In this document: positions 24,701 through 35,450 of the stretch, piece after piece
Position numbering within the stretch: position 1 is the stretch's first letter
Layout of the letters: every line of letters begins with the position of its first letter
Source of the DNA: Gautieria morchelliformis
Lineage: Eukaryota > Basidiomycota > Agaricomycetes > Gomphales > Gomphaceae
NCBI GenBank assembly: GCA_015179125.1
Contig: WHVA01000477.1
Location: 22,924 to 86,923, forward strand
Length of the DNA: 64,000 nt
Direction: 5' to 3'
Position numbers and translations under genes: made by a program
The notes under the pieces: generated by a model
The model's input: only the letters and a program-made list of their open reading frames with translations
What the model was told of the DNA's origin: nothing
Database searches by the model: none

Positions 24701-25545
24701 AACGTCGCTCGTTCACCTCGTACCAACCACGACGAGCGTGTCAGCCAAGGGAGTAGCCTGGCTGTTCCTGAAGGAGATCGTTCGACTCCACGGAGTCCCC
24801 AACTCCATCGTCTCAGATAGAGACTCGAAGTTCATGTCGATCTTCTGGCGTGAACTACAGCGACTCATGGGGACTAAACTCCTCATGTCAACTGCCTTCC
24901 ATCCCCAAACGGATGGAGCCACTGAGCGGGCAAACCGCTTGATCGGTCAGATATTGCGTGCGGTTGTCAGAGATGATCAGAAGGATTGGGCATTGAAATG
25001 CCCGATGGTTGAGGTCGCCCTCAACAGCAACGTCAGTGCGACCACAGGGTTCGCACCGTTCGAGCTGAACCACGGCTATATGTCGCGGATAGACCTCCCC
25101 ATAGCCGTGGACACCCCGTTCAAGGGGGTAGCCCGGTTCGCACATCAGGCAAAATGGAACCTGATGGCGGAACACGATGCAATCATAGAGCATCGGGTGA
25201 CGCAAACGTTTCATGCAAACAAGAAATGTATGGCGAGCGACAGGTACGCGGCCAACGACCACGTCTACCTCTTGACACAGAACCTAACTCTCCCGAAAGG
25301 AAGAGCCAGAAAACTAGTCCCGCGGTACATCGGACCGTACCACATCATCAAGGCTCACAACGACGCCTCGACGGTGACCCTTGATCTTCCCGACGAGCTG
25401 AAAAGCCGTCGCATTTCACCGGTCTTCCATTCCAGCCTTGTACGGCGATACGAGGCTAACAACGACGAATTATTCCCTCGTCGTGAGGCCAAGTCATTTT
25501 ATGACTTCGGAGTGAATGACGACGAGGAGTGGCTTGTCGGAAGGG
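21796..25545 (+). pseudogene. Ty3 element A pol: protease, RT, RNase H, integrase
   Basis: An aspartic protease has LLDSGSEG (Asp at 21968) and YDAILGTPFLRRFGI. The reverse transcriptase has the YMDD box near 23125-23136. RNase H has ITDGSKAGVGAVYGQ (about 23569) and ITDHKGLEYF. The integrase has an HHCC finger (about 24420-24555) and the D, D, E residues in IGIDFMG (24636), SDRDSKF (24816) and GATERANR (24924). A frameshift near 22720, others near 22940, 23215, 23700 and 24100, and stops split it. The integrase frame (24270-25545) is the longest intact piece. The C-terminal end WLVGRAL... breaks off into transporter sequence. Confidence 0.9.
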
Positions 25546-26371
25546 CTTTGGACGGGATGAGAATATACCCGAGGATCACTTCGAGGGTTCTCAGAAACCT
25601 GAGGAAGAAGATGCCCTTTGTATGACCCCGGCCGAGGAAAAGAAACTCTTACGGCGAATAGATCTATCGATTGTGCCATATGCTTCACTGTGAGTCCCCT
25701 CTGCATGCGTCAGCTGAGTGGCACGCTCATATGTTATAGACTTTATTTGCTCAGTGAGCTTGCGGTCTTTAGCCCTAAACAAGGCATCTGAAATATCGTG
25801 GCAGGTTCCTTGGACCGCGTAAACGTCGGACAAGCACGACTAACAGGGCTTGAAAAGGACCTTCAGCTTCGTGGAAATCAGGTGCACTGTGACACATGGA
25901 AGCAGGTTTATTGAGCTCATGCATTGCTTAGTATGACATAGCCTTGACAATCTTCTTTGTGTCATACGGCATGTAAGGCTTCATGCACCACAGTTTACAT
26001 TCTTGTTTTACTCGCAATATGTCAGTTTCGAGCTCCCTAGCAATCTAGTCCTCAAGAAATTCAAACCTCCACGCTGGATATGTTTCTTGATGGTATCGTG
26101 GGGGATTCTCCAAGTGTACGTGTTTTACCAATCGAAGCTAAAAAACCGACCCCGTTCATTATTTGTTTTCCCAGATGCATGGGTTTGGTGACTAATCACC
26201 GGAGCTTATACGCGACCAGATTTCTCTTGGGAATGTTTGAGGTGAAATACCCCTGCTTTACTGGCATTATATGTATGGCTCATCCCGCCTTTCAGTCTGG
26301 CTTATTCCCCGGTCTCAATTTCCTCTTTACAACCTGGTATACGCGTAACATCAGGAAAAACCCGAAATTCT

Positions 26372-28430
26372 GGTAGCGACGCCTACCAGCACGTCGCGTC
26401 ACGTGGTCTACCGTAGCCCACGTAGTCGTGCGCACGGCTGCGTAAGTCCACATAGTCCTCCGTGCTCAAACGTCCTTATGTATCATATGTAAGATACATA
26501 TCCGGGCCCTTTCTACCATAGACATCCCCTTTCTATGGTCGGCTAGAGTGCAAGTGCGTATCTACGGTAGAAATACATGGCGCAGGTACACCTTCACAGG
26601 GAAGCAAGCTTCCTCTTGCCCACTTATATACACACTAATGCACTGCCCAGCTACACAGGGCGCAGGGTTCCTTTCGTGCGCTGATCTACGCAGCAAACAC
26701 ACTTGCCAGTGGAGCAGACCAGTCGCCGGCACACCGTATACGCTCCACACGACGTTCGTCTGTCCCATTCGCCCTCTGAGCCACCTCCTTGTCTCAGTGA
26801 CGCGTCTATTGATGAGTGATTTTATACGCCGCAGGGACCACGGCCTTCGATCGCCGTGCTCCACTCTAACAGTCATGTGACTGGTTACCTCTAAGCTGCG
26901 TCGTTTCTTCTTCCTGACCACCACGACCGCACACCTGTTAGAGCATACTGACCTCAATGGCTCCAGTGACTAAACGGAAAGCTCTACAGGAGATCAATCT
27001 GACCCAACTCCCCACCCGTTCCACTGTGCCAAAGAAGTCCTCAACTCACAATGAATCAAGCTCGAGGACCTGTCCTTTGTTGGGCCCTGCACCAACCAAA
27101 ACCATCACTACCAATCCCAGTTCACGCACTCGCCTGGCCGAAAAAGGACTTGAGTATCGTACGTACCATCTATCTTGAGATATTTGGGTAATATACCATG
27201 GGATGTTCCAGAAATCCAGGTAGAGGCCGACAAGCAATGACTTTCCCGTCAACTGGAACGTCGCCTTGCACGTGAGGAGCAAGCTCGAGCTCAAGAAGCC
27301 TTGAAAGTGGATGTCGCTGCTCTTAGGGATGAAGGCCTAGGGGACGAGGAAATAGATGAGTTCCTCAATGACCCGAACGCGAATGATTCCGAGGACGAAC
27401 CTGAGCCCCAGCCACATAAGCATTCCTGTGGCCCCAAATATCCCCTCATTTTTTTCCTTCGGTTAGGTTCCGGAAGGATCCAGGCAAACGAGGTCCGTCA
27501 TCCACATAATCCTTTTTTATTTTTATTTTTATTTGTTAATGCACTCACATTATCTAGTTTGCGTTCAAGGGCTTCTTTCCACCCAATTCGCGAGGCCACC
27601 ATCGCATTGGTTTTCACCGTGGTACGTCCTAAACCCACGTGTCATACCATTGCCGCAACAATATTCTCGACCAGGTTGAGTATGCCATATACCAGTGGAC
27701 GTCTGGCATCCATGTCAAGGGTAGCAACTTTACCGAGGTCAAATATGCCGAGGTTTACCGACGACACCTCAGCGGCCTTGAGGCGTGGCGCACGTACAGC
27801 GAAAGGTCTGGCCAGGCCCTGACGCGTCACCAGCAGCGCCTGCATGATCACAGACGGTGCATTTTTTTCCACCTGTTTATACCTGAACCATTGTCTTACT
27901 TCCTGTATCTTGTTACAGTGCGCATGCTGGATTCCCGAACATTGTCACAAACCCTCGAAAGCTGGCGTTCAATGCTGCCAAATTCGCTCGCGCCGCCCAG
28001 GCACTCGATGACGATGAGCACTCGGATAGTTAGAGGGCACTAGCTGCATCCTCGTTCCCGTGCAGAGCGCGTATAAATATATGTAATCATTCCATTTTCC
28101 CAATCCCAATGACTGTATTATACCCAATCTGCGTGCCTACACCGGAATCCAAAGGCTGCGCTGCTGTTCTACACAACTATATACGCCGTATGGGCATAGC
28201 TACACACAATATGCAGCCATGGGGAAATGCTACTGCCCCCTACGTCACCTCTCTAGTGCCCCGTAGCGGCTGTCCTCAGCGGAGTACAAATCCCTACGGA
28301 GCTTGGTGGCGTGCTACAGCGCACTACGTTGCGCTACGATGGCAGGTGGTCGGCTACGGAAGGCTACATGACAGGGGGGGTTGCTACGACGCTAACGGTG
28401 CTACGTGCGCTACGTAAAGCTAAGTAACAC
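26372..28430. mobile_element. 2-kb insertion inside a transporter intron, type unknown
   Basis: An intron that should be about 50 bases spans 26345-28451 with normal GT and AG ends. The extra about 2.05 kb has GTAGC/GCTACG motifs crowded at both ends (26375-26460 and 28240-28420) and carries a piece of another gene. I found no clear terminal inverted repeat or target duplication. Its composition and end motifs suggest a non-autonomous DNA transposon that picked up a gene fragment. Left and right limits are approximate. Confidence 0.55.
26957..28033 (+). pseudogene. Captured gene fragment with coiled-coil protein, unknown function
   Basis: Starts at ATG 26957 (MAPVTKRKALQEINL). A well-formed intron (about 27161-27213) joins to a basic/acidic coiled coil (RQLERRLAREEQARAQEAL) and an acidic stretch (GDEEIDEFLNDPNAND). 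An in-frame TGA just before the coiled coil is what a CGA to TGA change would give. Later open pieces (VEYAIYQWTSGIHVKGSNF, EVKYAEVYRRHLSGLEAW, and AKFARAAQALDDDEHSD at the end) are in shifted frames separated by possible introns. I do not recognise the family. Confidence 0.45.
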
Positions 28431-29997
28431 CCTCTTTTTTTCCTGATGAAGGAGCTTAATGGCCGCGTCTCTATATTCTTTTCGGGAGCTACGCTCGCAG
28501 GTCAGAATCCTTGTCGCACCTTGTCGGAAAGCGTGGCTGACTGCCAATATGCGCTTTTGGAGGTCTACTTGCATTTGGGATTCGCCACATGGCGGGTGTA
28601 AGTGGTAAAAACGGCTGGGCGTGGATGTACGTATCCGCCCAAATAGTATGCTGAATCCAAGATGCTCACTGTATATCAGCTTCATCTTAGAGGGTTTACT
28701 AACCGTCATATGCGCCCTACCAGCATTATGGCTAGTTCAGGATTTTCCACAGTACAGCAATATCCTGAGCCCTCAGGAACGAGCGAAGTGGCTGCATCGC
28801 CTTAACATATCACAAGTGGCCACCAATGCTCCTCTCCCATTTAGCAAAGCACAGGTCGTGCGAGCGTTGACTGACTGGAAGACCTACGTCTACGGAGCCA
28901 TATTGCTCTGTATGTTTTTCAAGTATTGCTCGCATTCCCATGATAGTAATCATCTGGGCACCCGTAGCCGTTGCGCAACCATTTTACTCCCTTTCCTTGG
29001 TTGTCCCTTCTATCAGTAAGTTACCCCCGGCTTGTACGCAGATACCAACCAATCTTTCCCCGGAAGTTGCCGCGCTAGGCTTTACCAATGCCACTGCGAA
29101 TCTTCTCTCGGCCGCGCCCTACACTATTGGTACAGCTGTCACCCTCTTGGTGGCCTATATCAGTGATCGGTACTCCATAAGAGCCCCTGTGCTCATTGTG
29201 ATGTAAGTCTGACTCCACTGCTGTAATCTTGCTGACCAGTCAAATACCTTCATCATATAACCACTTTCTTGGTTGCCCCTTGATCGGGATGCTATTCTGT
29301 ATTGTCAGATACACCATCTTACTATGCGATGTATCCCCCGCTGCGAAATTTGTCGCCGTGTTCATCGCTGTCGCCGGTGTTAACCCCTCAATCCCAACTG
29401 CCATCACTTTCGTCGTGCGTATTTCTTTATTTGCCCGCCAGCCTGCTTCTTAATTCTTACCATTTTGTTAGGGTAACAAGTATGTAAGGCAACGGTCTTT
29501 ATGCATGGGAGATTAATATCAAGTACAGCTCCGGACCTATGTACACATGTGCAACTGTTATTGGTATGGTCTGGCCCCACCCCGTTTGTGGAAGTCTAAC
29601 GAGGATTAAAGGGGTATTTTTCAGCATGGCGAATGCCGCAGGCATTATCTCCTCTAACGTGTATCCCACTGGAGATGCCCCTTGTTACATCCGCGGTCAT
29701 GCTATAGCATTAGGGTTCTCGGTACCTACCGTTCTATCTTCCTGCTCGATCTCTATCCCTGATTGTTGTGTGTTTCTCTGACAGTGTTTGTCCATTGTGC
29801 TATGTGCCTTTATGACCTTCTATAACATGCGGGAAAATGCACGACGGGACATGGTATATGGCGTTCCTAATCCTGACAGTAGCGATTGTAGTCCTTTATA
29901 CGCCGACAATCCCATTCGATTGAAGAAATGGGGCCTGGAAGGCAAAAGTAAGGAGGAGATAATTGCACTTGGTGATCATTCAAGTTCCTCATCGTGA

Positions 29998-30922
29998 CCA
30001 GTCTAACTTATACTTGTAATATCATGTACGGAAGATAATGATGGTGATCCCACCAGGGATCTACTTCAATGCATCGGTCACCATCCAACCGCTGCTTGGT
30101 AGAAAATCATCGCCTGCTCAGTGCTTATGCCATTGTTCACCGCCCATTTCCACGCCACGTCCTTGCTCACTTCTCCCTTTACGTAGCAAGTATGAGCTCG
30201 GTACTTGAACTTTGGGAGGTGAGGCACCTTCCGCCGCACCTGTGCCGCAGGTCTGGATCACCTGTATCTACATACCGCCCGCACAATGTCGGGATCGTCA
30301 CAACCGTCCAACCCGCGCAACCTGCAAAAACAATGGCTACAACCGCTATAGCTGACCCAAGCACCCTAACCGCCACAACCATCCGAATCCCCACGCCCTG
30401 TGGACATCAGCGGTCGGTTGGCGGCGCTGGAGGGCTCGAGGAACTGCTTCGCCATGGCCCATTTCGTCCACCATGCCAGTGTCATTCGCGCTGGCGTTAT
30501 CGCAAATCACGTTGAGGATCTATCCACACGTCATGCTACATGTGAACGCCGTGCTCACAATAATAAAAGTCCTTCGGGTTAGCGTAGGGGCGCTTGGAGT
30601 GCCTGTCAAGGACGGTCTTCTCATTCCCACGTTCTCACCGCAGTTCCCTCGCACTGCCTCCTTCGTCCCCCATACCACCATGGCCTCTAACTCCTCAATG
30701 GACCACAATGAGCAGGTCGCCAACGCTTTTCCTTGGCCCGGGCATGACGAAACACCGCCGATCGTAGAACCCTCTTTGCTACCCTCGAAGGTAAGCAAGG
30801 TTTATCCCAGCAGGCTAAAGAATCAACGAGACTGACTATCTGACGAATCTTCATGAATAGGTCGTATCGATGTCCACTTCTGCTCTTGCTACAAGGGGAA
30901 CGGCATCGAATCTAACCTCACG
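29998..30922. other. Upstream region of the NLR gene
   Basis: A 148-codon plus-strand frame (30069-30515) and overlapping shorter frames exist but no motif is recognisable. An alternative upstream exon in the patatin frame (ending FATLEG at about 30790, spliced over 30791-30860) is possible but has an in-frame TGA and no start. Confidence 0.35.
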
Positions 30923-33900
30923 ATGCAAACCGTTGAGCATCGAGGTACCGGGCTCAGGTTGCTTTCACTTGGTAATGTTTTGATGATTGTCATATAACAC
31001 CTTCTGACTCCCTCAGCAGATGGCGGCGGCATCCGTGGCTTGTCCGAACTTATCATTCTGCAAGAAATCATGCAAAGAATCCAGCGCCAAGAAGGGCGAC
31101 CCACGGTACCCCTTCCTTGCGAGTATTTCGACTTAATCTGCGGTACGAGTACAGGCGGGTAAGTTACTTGCTTAACGATCACCCTCTCTCTCTCTAATAT
31201 GGTCCATGCAGGCTCATAGCACTTATGCTGGGCCGCCTCCGCCTCCCCGTAGATAAGGCAATTGAAGCCTATGCCAATTTCGCCTCAAAAGTGTTCTCGG
31301 AGAAGAAACTATTTTGGAAGGATGGAATGTTCAAGGCTAGCAATTTGGAGAAAGCTATTAAGGCGATCATCCAGGAATCGACTGGCGACCCTAACGCACG
31401 CATGTTCGACCCAAGACCAAGCAGCGAAGTGTGCAAAACGTATGTTCACTTTGCCGCTCATTCTTGACTTGGTACATACCGGAGCCCACTGACCGGAGCC
31501 CAGTTTTGTCTGCGCGATGCCCGCAAATAATATAAGCACACCCCGCCTCTTTCGTACGTACACCGCAGACAAATATGAATCATTCGACTGCGCTATATAG
31601 GAGGCCGCTCGTGCCACGTCAGCTGCTCCTACCTTTTTCAAACAGATTTTCATCGGCATTCCACTTATGCGTGAATCCTTCGTCGATGGTGGCCTGGGTT
31701 GCAACAATCCTATCAAGCAAATCCTCAACGAGGCAGAACACATATTTCCACACCAACATATTGCTTGCGTCATTAGTATCGGCACTGGACATGTCCCCAC
31801 TGCCGGCCTGCCAGCACCTAGTCTGCATAACAATGTCATACCATTAGGTGTCATTGAGGCATTGAAGAAGATCACCACGGAATGTGAGACAACAGCAGAG
31901 GAAATAGAGCGGCGTTTCAGATCTGCGCCTAATTTTTACTTTCGGTTCAATGTGGAGCAAGGATTGCAGAGTGTAATGTTGGCACAGTGGGAAAAGCTAC
32001 CAGAGGTGCAGACACACACATTGCAGCATCTTCAGCATGGAAAAGTAGATGAGATGGTAGCAGCTGCTGTCATTGCTCTCAGGGAGTCAGGGAGTGCCGG
32101 GAAGTGATAGCTGCCCAACACCTTAGTGCGTACAACTTGCAATGCCTCACAGCTGATGACATATGTTTTATGGTAGACACTGTAGGTGCAGGCACTATTG
32201 GCCAGCTGTCAGGTAAGCATGGAGTTCCCCGTAAGGCTTGTCCTCCACCAACAAGCCGATTTACTGGGAGAGAAGATATCCTTTTGCAACTTGAGGGATA
32301 TTTCTTCCCAGACCAGACATCCACTGTTAAAGAGGAACAGTGCATCTTTGTCTTATATGGACTTGGTGGGGCTGGAAAAACACAGATTGCATGGAGATTC
32401 ATTGAAAGGTTTTATCAACAGTGGGGTGGTTTACCTGGGTCTGTTATGTTTGGACTAACTTGTGTTATGTTTAGTTTCTGGAGAGTCTATTATGTTGATG
32501 CAATTAGTGTGAGCACTATGGAGTCTCGCCTTTAAGATATTGCTCGGGAAGAGTGTATTGGTGAGACTGCCAAAGATGCTCTTCTCTGGCTTGCTGGACA
32601 ACACCAAGGATGGTTCCTCTTCATGGACAATGCTGATGACCATGACATAAACCTTCGAAAGTACTTCCCACCATGCAAGCATGGAAATATCATTGTGACA
32701 AGTCGCAATGTGGAGTGTTGTGTGCATGCACCCAGCTCCAACTGTCATGTGTCAAGTATGAATGCTGAAGAAGCTATAGATTTGCTCCTTGTGTTTTCTA
32801 GAGTCAAAGATTCTGTAAAGAATCGTAGCCTGGCTTCTCTGATTGTCAAAGAACTTGGTTATCTTGCCCTAGCCATTGTACAATCTGGTGCCTATATCTC
32901 AAAGGGATGCAGCTTAAATGACTACCTGAAGATTTTCCAGAAGGATCGTGCTCAACTAATGAGCAAGCACTCAGTACAAATGGTTGATGATTATCCATGG
33001 GCAGTATATGCAACATGGGAAATTAGTTTTAAAAGGCTAAGTCCCATAGCAGCAACCCTGCTACATCTGAGTGCATTTCTACACTGGAGGGAGATTTCCA
33101 CAAGCACTTTTCAAACGGCTTCGCTGAGGGATCTTGATGGGCCATTTGATGATGCAAAACTATTTCTACATAACTTTCAAACCACAGATGGTGGCTGGAG
33201 TGATTTTCGATTTCAGGAGATCATTAATGAATTAGCTTCATACTCATTAATTAGTACTAATGAAGAAGACAGTACATATTTCCTTCATCCACTAGTACAT
33301 GCCTGGGCTCGAGATAACCTAGAGGGGGAAGGACAGGAGAATAAGCAAAGGTGTACAATGCAGATACTACCACTTTCTATCCCAGATGAAGACAGTACAG
33401 AGGATTATGCTTTTAGGAGATCTCTCCTGCCTCATATCAATGAGCTTCATACAAAAGCTAAAGATGCAAACATGGCAGAAAGATTTGCAAAAGTGTTCCA
33501 TGAGGCAGGACGATGGAAGGATGCTGAAGAGCTGGAGGTTCATGTCATGGAGGAAAGGAACAGGGTCCTTGGTGAGGAGCATCCTGACACCTTGAGGGTC
33601 ATGGGCAGCCTTGCATCAACCTATCAGAATCAGGGCCGGTGGAAGGATGCTGAAGAGCTGGAGGTTCAAGTGATGGAGGCAAGGAAGAGTGTCCTTGGTG
33701 AGGAGCATCCTCACACCCTGATCACCATGGGCAACCTTGCCTCAACCTATAGGAATCAGGGCTGGTGGAAGGATGCTGAAGAACTGGAGGTTCAAGTGAT
33801 GGAGGTAATGAAGAGGGTCCTTGGTGAAGAGCATCCTGACACCCTGACCGCCATGGGAAACCTTGCCTTAACCTATAGGAATCAGGGTTGGTGGAAGGAT

Positions 33901-34497
33901 GCTGAAAAGCTGGAGGTTCATGTAATGGAGGCAAGGAAGAGGGTCCTTGGTGAGGAGCATCCTCAAACCCTGATCACCATGGGAAACCTTGCCTCAACCT
34001 ATAGGAATCAGGGTTGGTGGAAGGATGCTGAAGACCTGGAGGTTCAAGTGATGGAGGCAATGAAGAGGGTCCTTGGTGAGGAGCATCCTCACACCCTGAC
34101 CACCATGGGAAACCTTGCCTTAACCTATAGGAATCAGGGCTGGTGGAAGGATGCTGAAGACCTGGAGGTTCAAGTGATGGAGGCAATGAAGAGGGTCCTT
34201 GGTGAGGAGCATCCTCACACCCTGATCACCATGGGCAACCTTGCCTCAACCTATCAAAATCAGGGCCGGTGGAAGGATGCTGAAGACCTGGAGGTTCAAG
34301 TGATGGATGCAATGAAGAGGGTCTTTGGTGAGGAGCATCCTCACACCCTGACTGCCATGGGCAACCTTGCCTCAACCTATCAAAATCAGGGCCGGTGGAA
34401 GGATGCTGAAGAGCTGGAGGTTCAAGTCATTGAGGCAAGGAAGAGGATCCTTGGTGAGGAGCATCCTGACACCCTGAGGGCCATGAGCAACCTATAG
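30923..34497 (+). pseudogene. Patatin / NB-ARC / TPR NLR-like receptor, broken
   Basis: Three domains in the order typical of fungal NLR-like proteins that act in non-self recognition and cell death. The patatin-like lipase has LDGGGIRG (oxyanion loop, spliced over 30972-31019), GTSTGG (nucleophile Ser, spliced over 31159-31211) and FVDGG (Asp, about 31684). The NB-ARC domain has Walker A GLGGAGKTQ (about 32359), LFMDNADD (Walker B, about 32615) and ITSR-like VTSRN (about 32695). Then come TPRs. Introns: 30972-31019, 31159-31211, 31440-31503 and probably 32421-32474 (contains ACTAACT). I start at ATG 30923; an upstream exon is possible. Damage: TAG at 31598-31600 replaces the Trp of the conserved AIWEAARATSAAP region, the frame changes near 32080-32105, TAA is at 32533-32535 and a short deletion near 34490 ends the TPRs. 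The dyad residues and Walker A are otherwise kept. Confidence 0.9.
33511..34497 (+). repeat. Eight phased 126-bp TPR units
   Basis: Units begin at 33511, 33637, 33763, 33889, 34015, 34141, 34267 and 34393, exactly 126 bp apart. Each encodes 42 residues of the kinesin-light-chain type, with WKDAEELEVQVMEA, GEEHPHTL and MGNLASTY as the shared core. Neighbouring units differ at only a few positions, mainly at the residues after RN/QNQG, at HPxTL and at the two residues before MGNLA. The last unit is cut by a small deletion. High nucleotide identity points to recent expansion or gene conversion. Confidence 0.95.
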
Positions 34498-34652
34498 GAA
34501 TCATGGCCAGTGGACGCATGCTGAAGAGCTGGATATTCAATTCATAGAGTTAAGCAAGAGGTCTTGGTAAGTAGCATTCCAGAACACTGAGTTAGCTATT
34601 TTTAATGTCAATGATATATAGACTTTGTTTTGGTACCTCTATACTGATATAT

Positions 34653-35450
34653 TGTCACATATCATGAAACCTAGTGTTGGGACTAGAAAGGACTGAGGCT
34701 TCAACATATGTCGCAACCCCAATAAACTCCAGGTCTTAATTATTTTGAAACTCAGCCATGTCAGAAGACCAGGAATTGAGGTTGGCAAAGATTTAAGGTT
34801 TTGAAGTTGATATTGATGTTGGAAGTCAGAGGTAGGCAGTGCAAGGCAGAGTTGGATGATGGAAGATGGAGTAGAACACTTTGTTTTTTTTTTTTTTTTT
34901 TTTTTTTAATCCAATTTTTGTCTTTTGGGGCCGTGCCCTATGTAAGACGATGCGTACAGGTGTTCCGTCAACATGCTGTTTCTATCTATGCTCCCTTGTC
35001 TATCTCCACAAGTGCCCCTTGGACTAGGTCCCGGGCTTGTCCGTGCTTGTGTGAAAGCGAGGTGGTTGTTCCCGCGCGCTGCGCGCGGGCGTGTTTTCCG
35101 TTCTGTCCTCTGCTCCTATTCTCTTCCCTCGGGCAGCGCGACGTCACCGAATATTTGCCTAAACCTTCCTGTTTTGTTCACATACTGGAACAGCGGCGCC
35201 AATGCCTTCGGTTTGTTCAGTAGTGTGCTGACTGACCTTGCCCCCCACTTCAGCTTCCTCTCCAGCCTCGAGTAGAACACTTAGAGACAGAGATCTTGCA
35301 TAGGCACCATGTGCTAAGAACAGGAGGCTCAAGCACAGGTAGTACATATCAAAGTTGATATTCTGATTCCAGAATAAAGCACATACAGGTGGGGTTTTTA
35401 TATAAGGAGCTTAGACGACCCACATATAAGGTGGAGCTACTAACCAAGTT
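34653..35450. repeat. Degenerate LTR of family C, just after the NLR gene
   Basis: It begins TGTCACATATC and aligns with the family-C solo LTRs at 36704 and 46082 (shared GACTAGAAAGGACTGAGGCTTCAACATATG, GTGCTAAGAACAGGAGG and TATCAAAGTTGAT segments, with drift). It is interrupted by a truncated LINE at 34882-35269. The right end is not clear. Confidence 0.65.
34882..35269 (-). mobile_element. 5'-truncated LINE copy, minus strand
   Basis: Read on the minus strand it begins in the ORF2 C-terminus (a LERKLK-like start, then a LLNKPKALAPLFQYV-like stretch matching ORF2 of copy 1), continues through the 3' UTR (shared TCTTACATAGGGC and CCCCAAAAGAC) and ends in a long A-tail, seen as the T-run at about 34885-34908. 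It is flanked by the 13-bp duplication GAGTAGAACACTT (34869-34881 and 35270-35282). It is a typical dead-on-arrival LINE insertion into the family-C LTR. Confidence 0.9.

Larger units (their letters stand above)
17678..25545 (+). mobile_element. Ty3/gypsy retrotransposon A, decayed, 3' end missing
   Basis: Order on the plus strand: 5' LTR (17678-17890), gag, zinc knuckle, protease, reverse transcriptase, RNase H, integrase. Reverse transcriptase before integrase is the Ty3/gypsy order. Many frameshifts and stops occur. The gag part has an internal 1.24-kb tandem duplication. The 3' LTR is absent: the integrase frame runs straight into transporter-gene sequence near 25545. It inserted into LINE copy 2. 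Confidence 0.92.
25546..29997 (+). pseudogene. MFS transporter, allantoate-permease/anion-cation symporter type, broken
   Basis: The exons read like the fungal Dal5/TNA1-type major facilitator family: a charged N-terminus with LLRRIDLSIVPYASL, LDRVNVGQARLTGLEKDL, YDIALTIFFVSY, MGLVTNHRSLYATRFLLGMFE, GLFPGLNFLFTTWYTR, SIFFSGATLAG, GKNGWAWM, GLLTVICALPALWL, NATANLLSAAPYTIGTAV, NAAGIISSNVYP and NPIRLKKWGLEGKSKEEIIALGD at the end. About ten introns of the usual short length separate them. Such proteins import small anions such as allantoate or vitamins across the plasma membrane; the substrate here is unknown. Damage: the 5' end is fused to Ty3 A (no upstream start; ATG 25622 is the first in frame), stops and frameshifts occur in the last third (29480-29800), and a 2-kb insertion sits in one intron. 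Confidence 0.85.

Noticed and set aside
31546..31600. Intron that would remove the TAG in the patatin domain
   Set aside because: GTACGT...ATATAG has splice-like ends, but removing it destroys the downstream frame and deletes sequence conserved in patatins.
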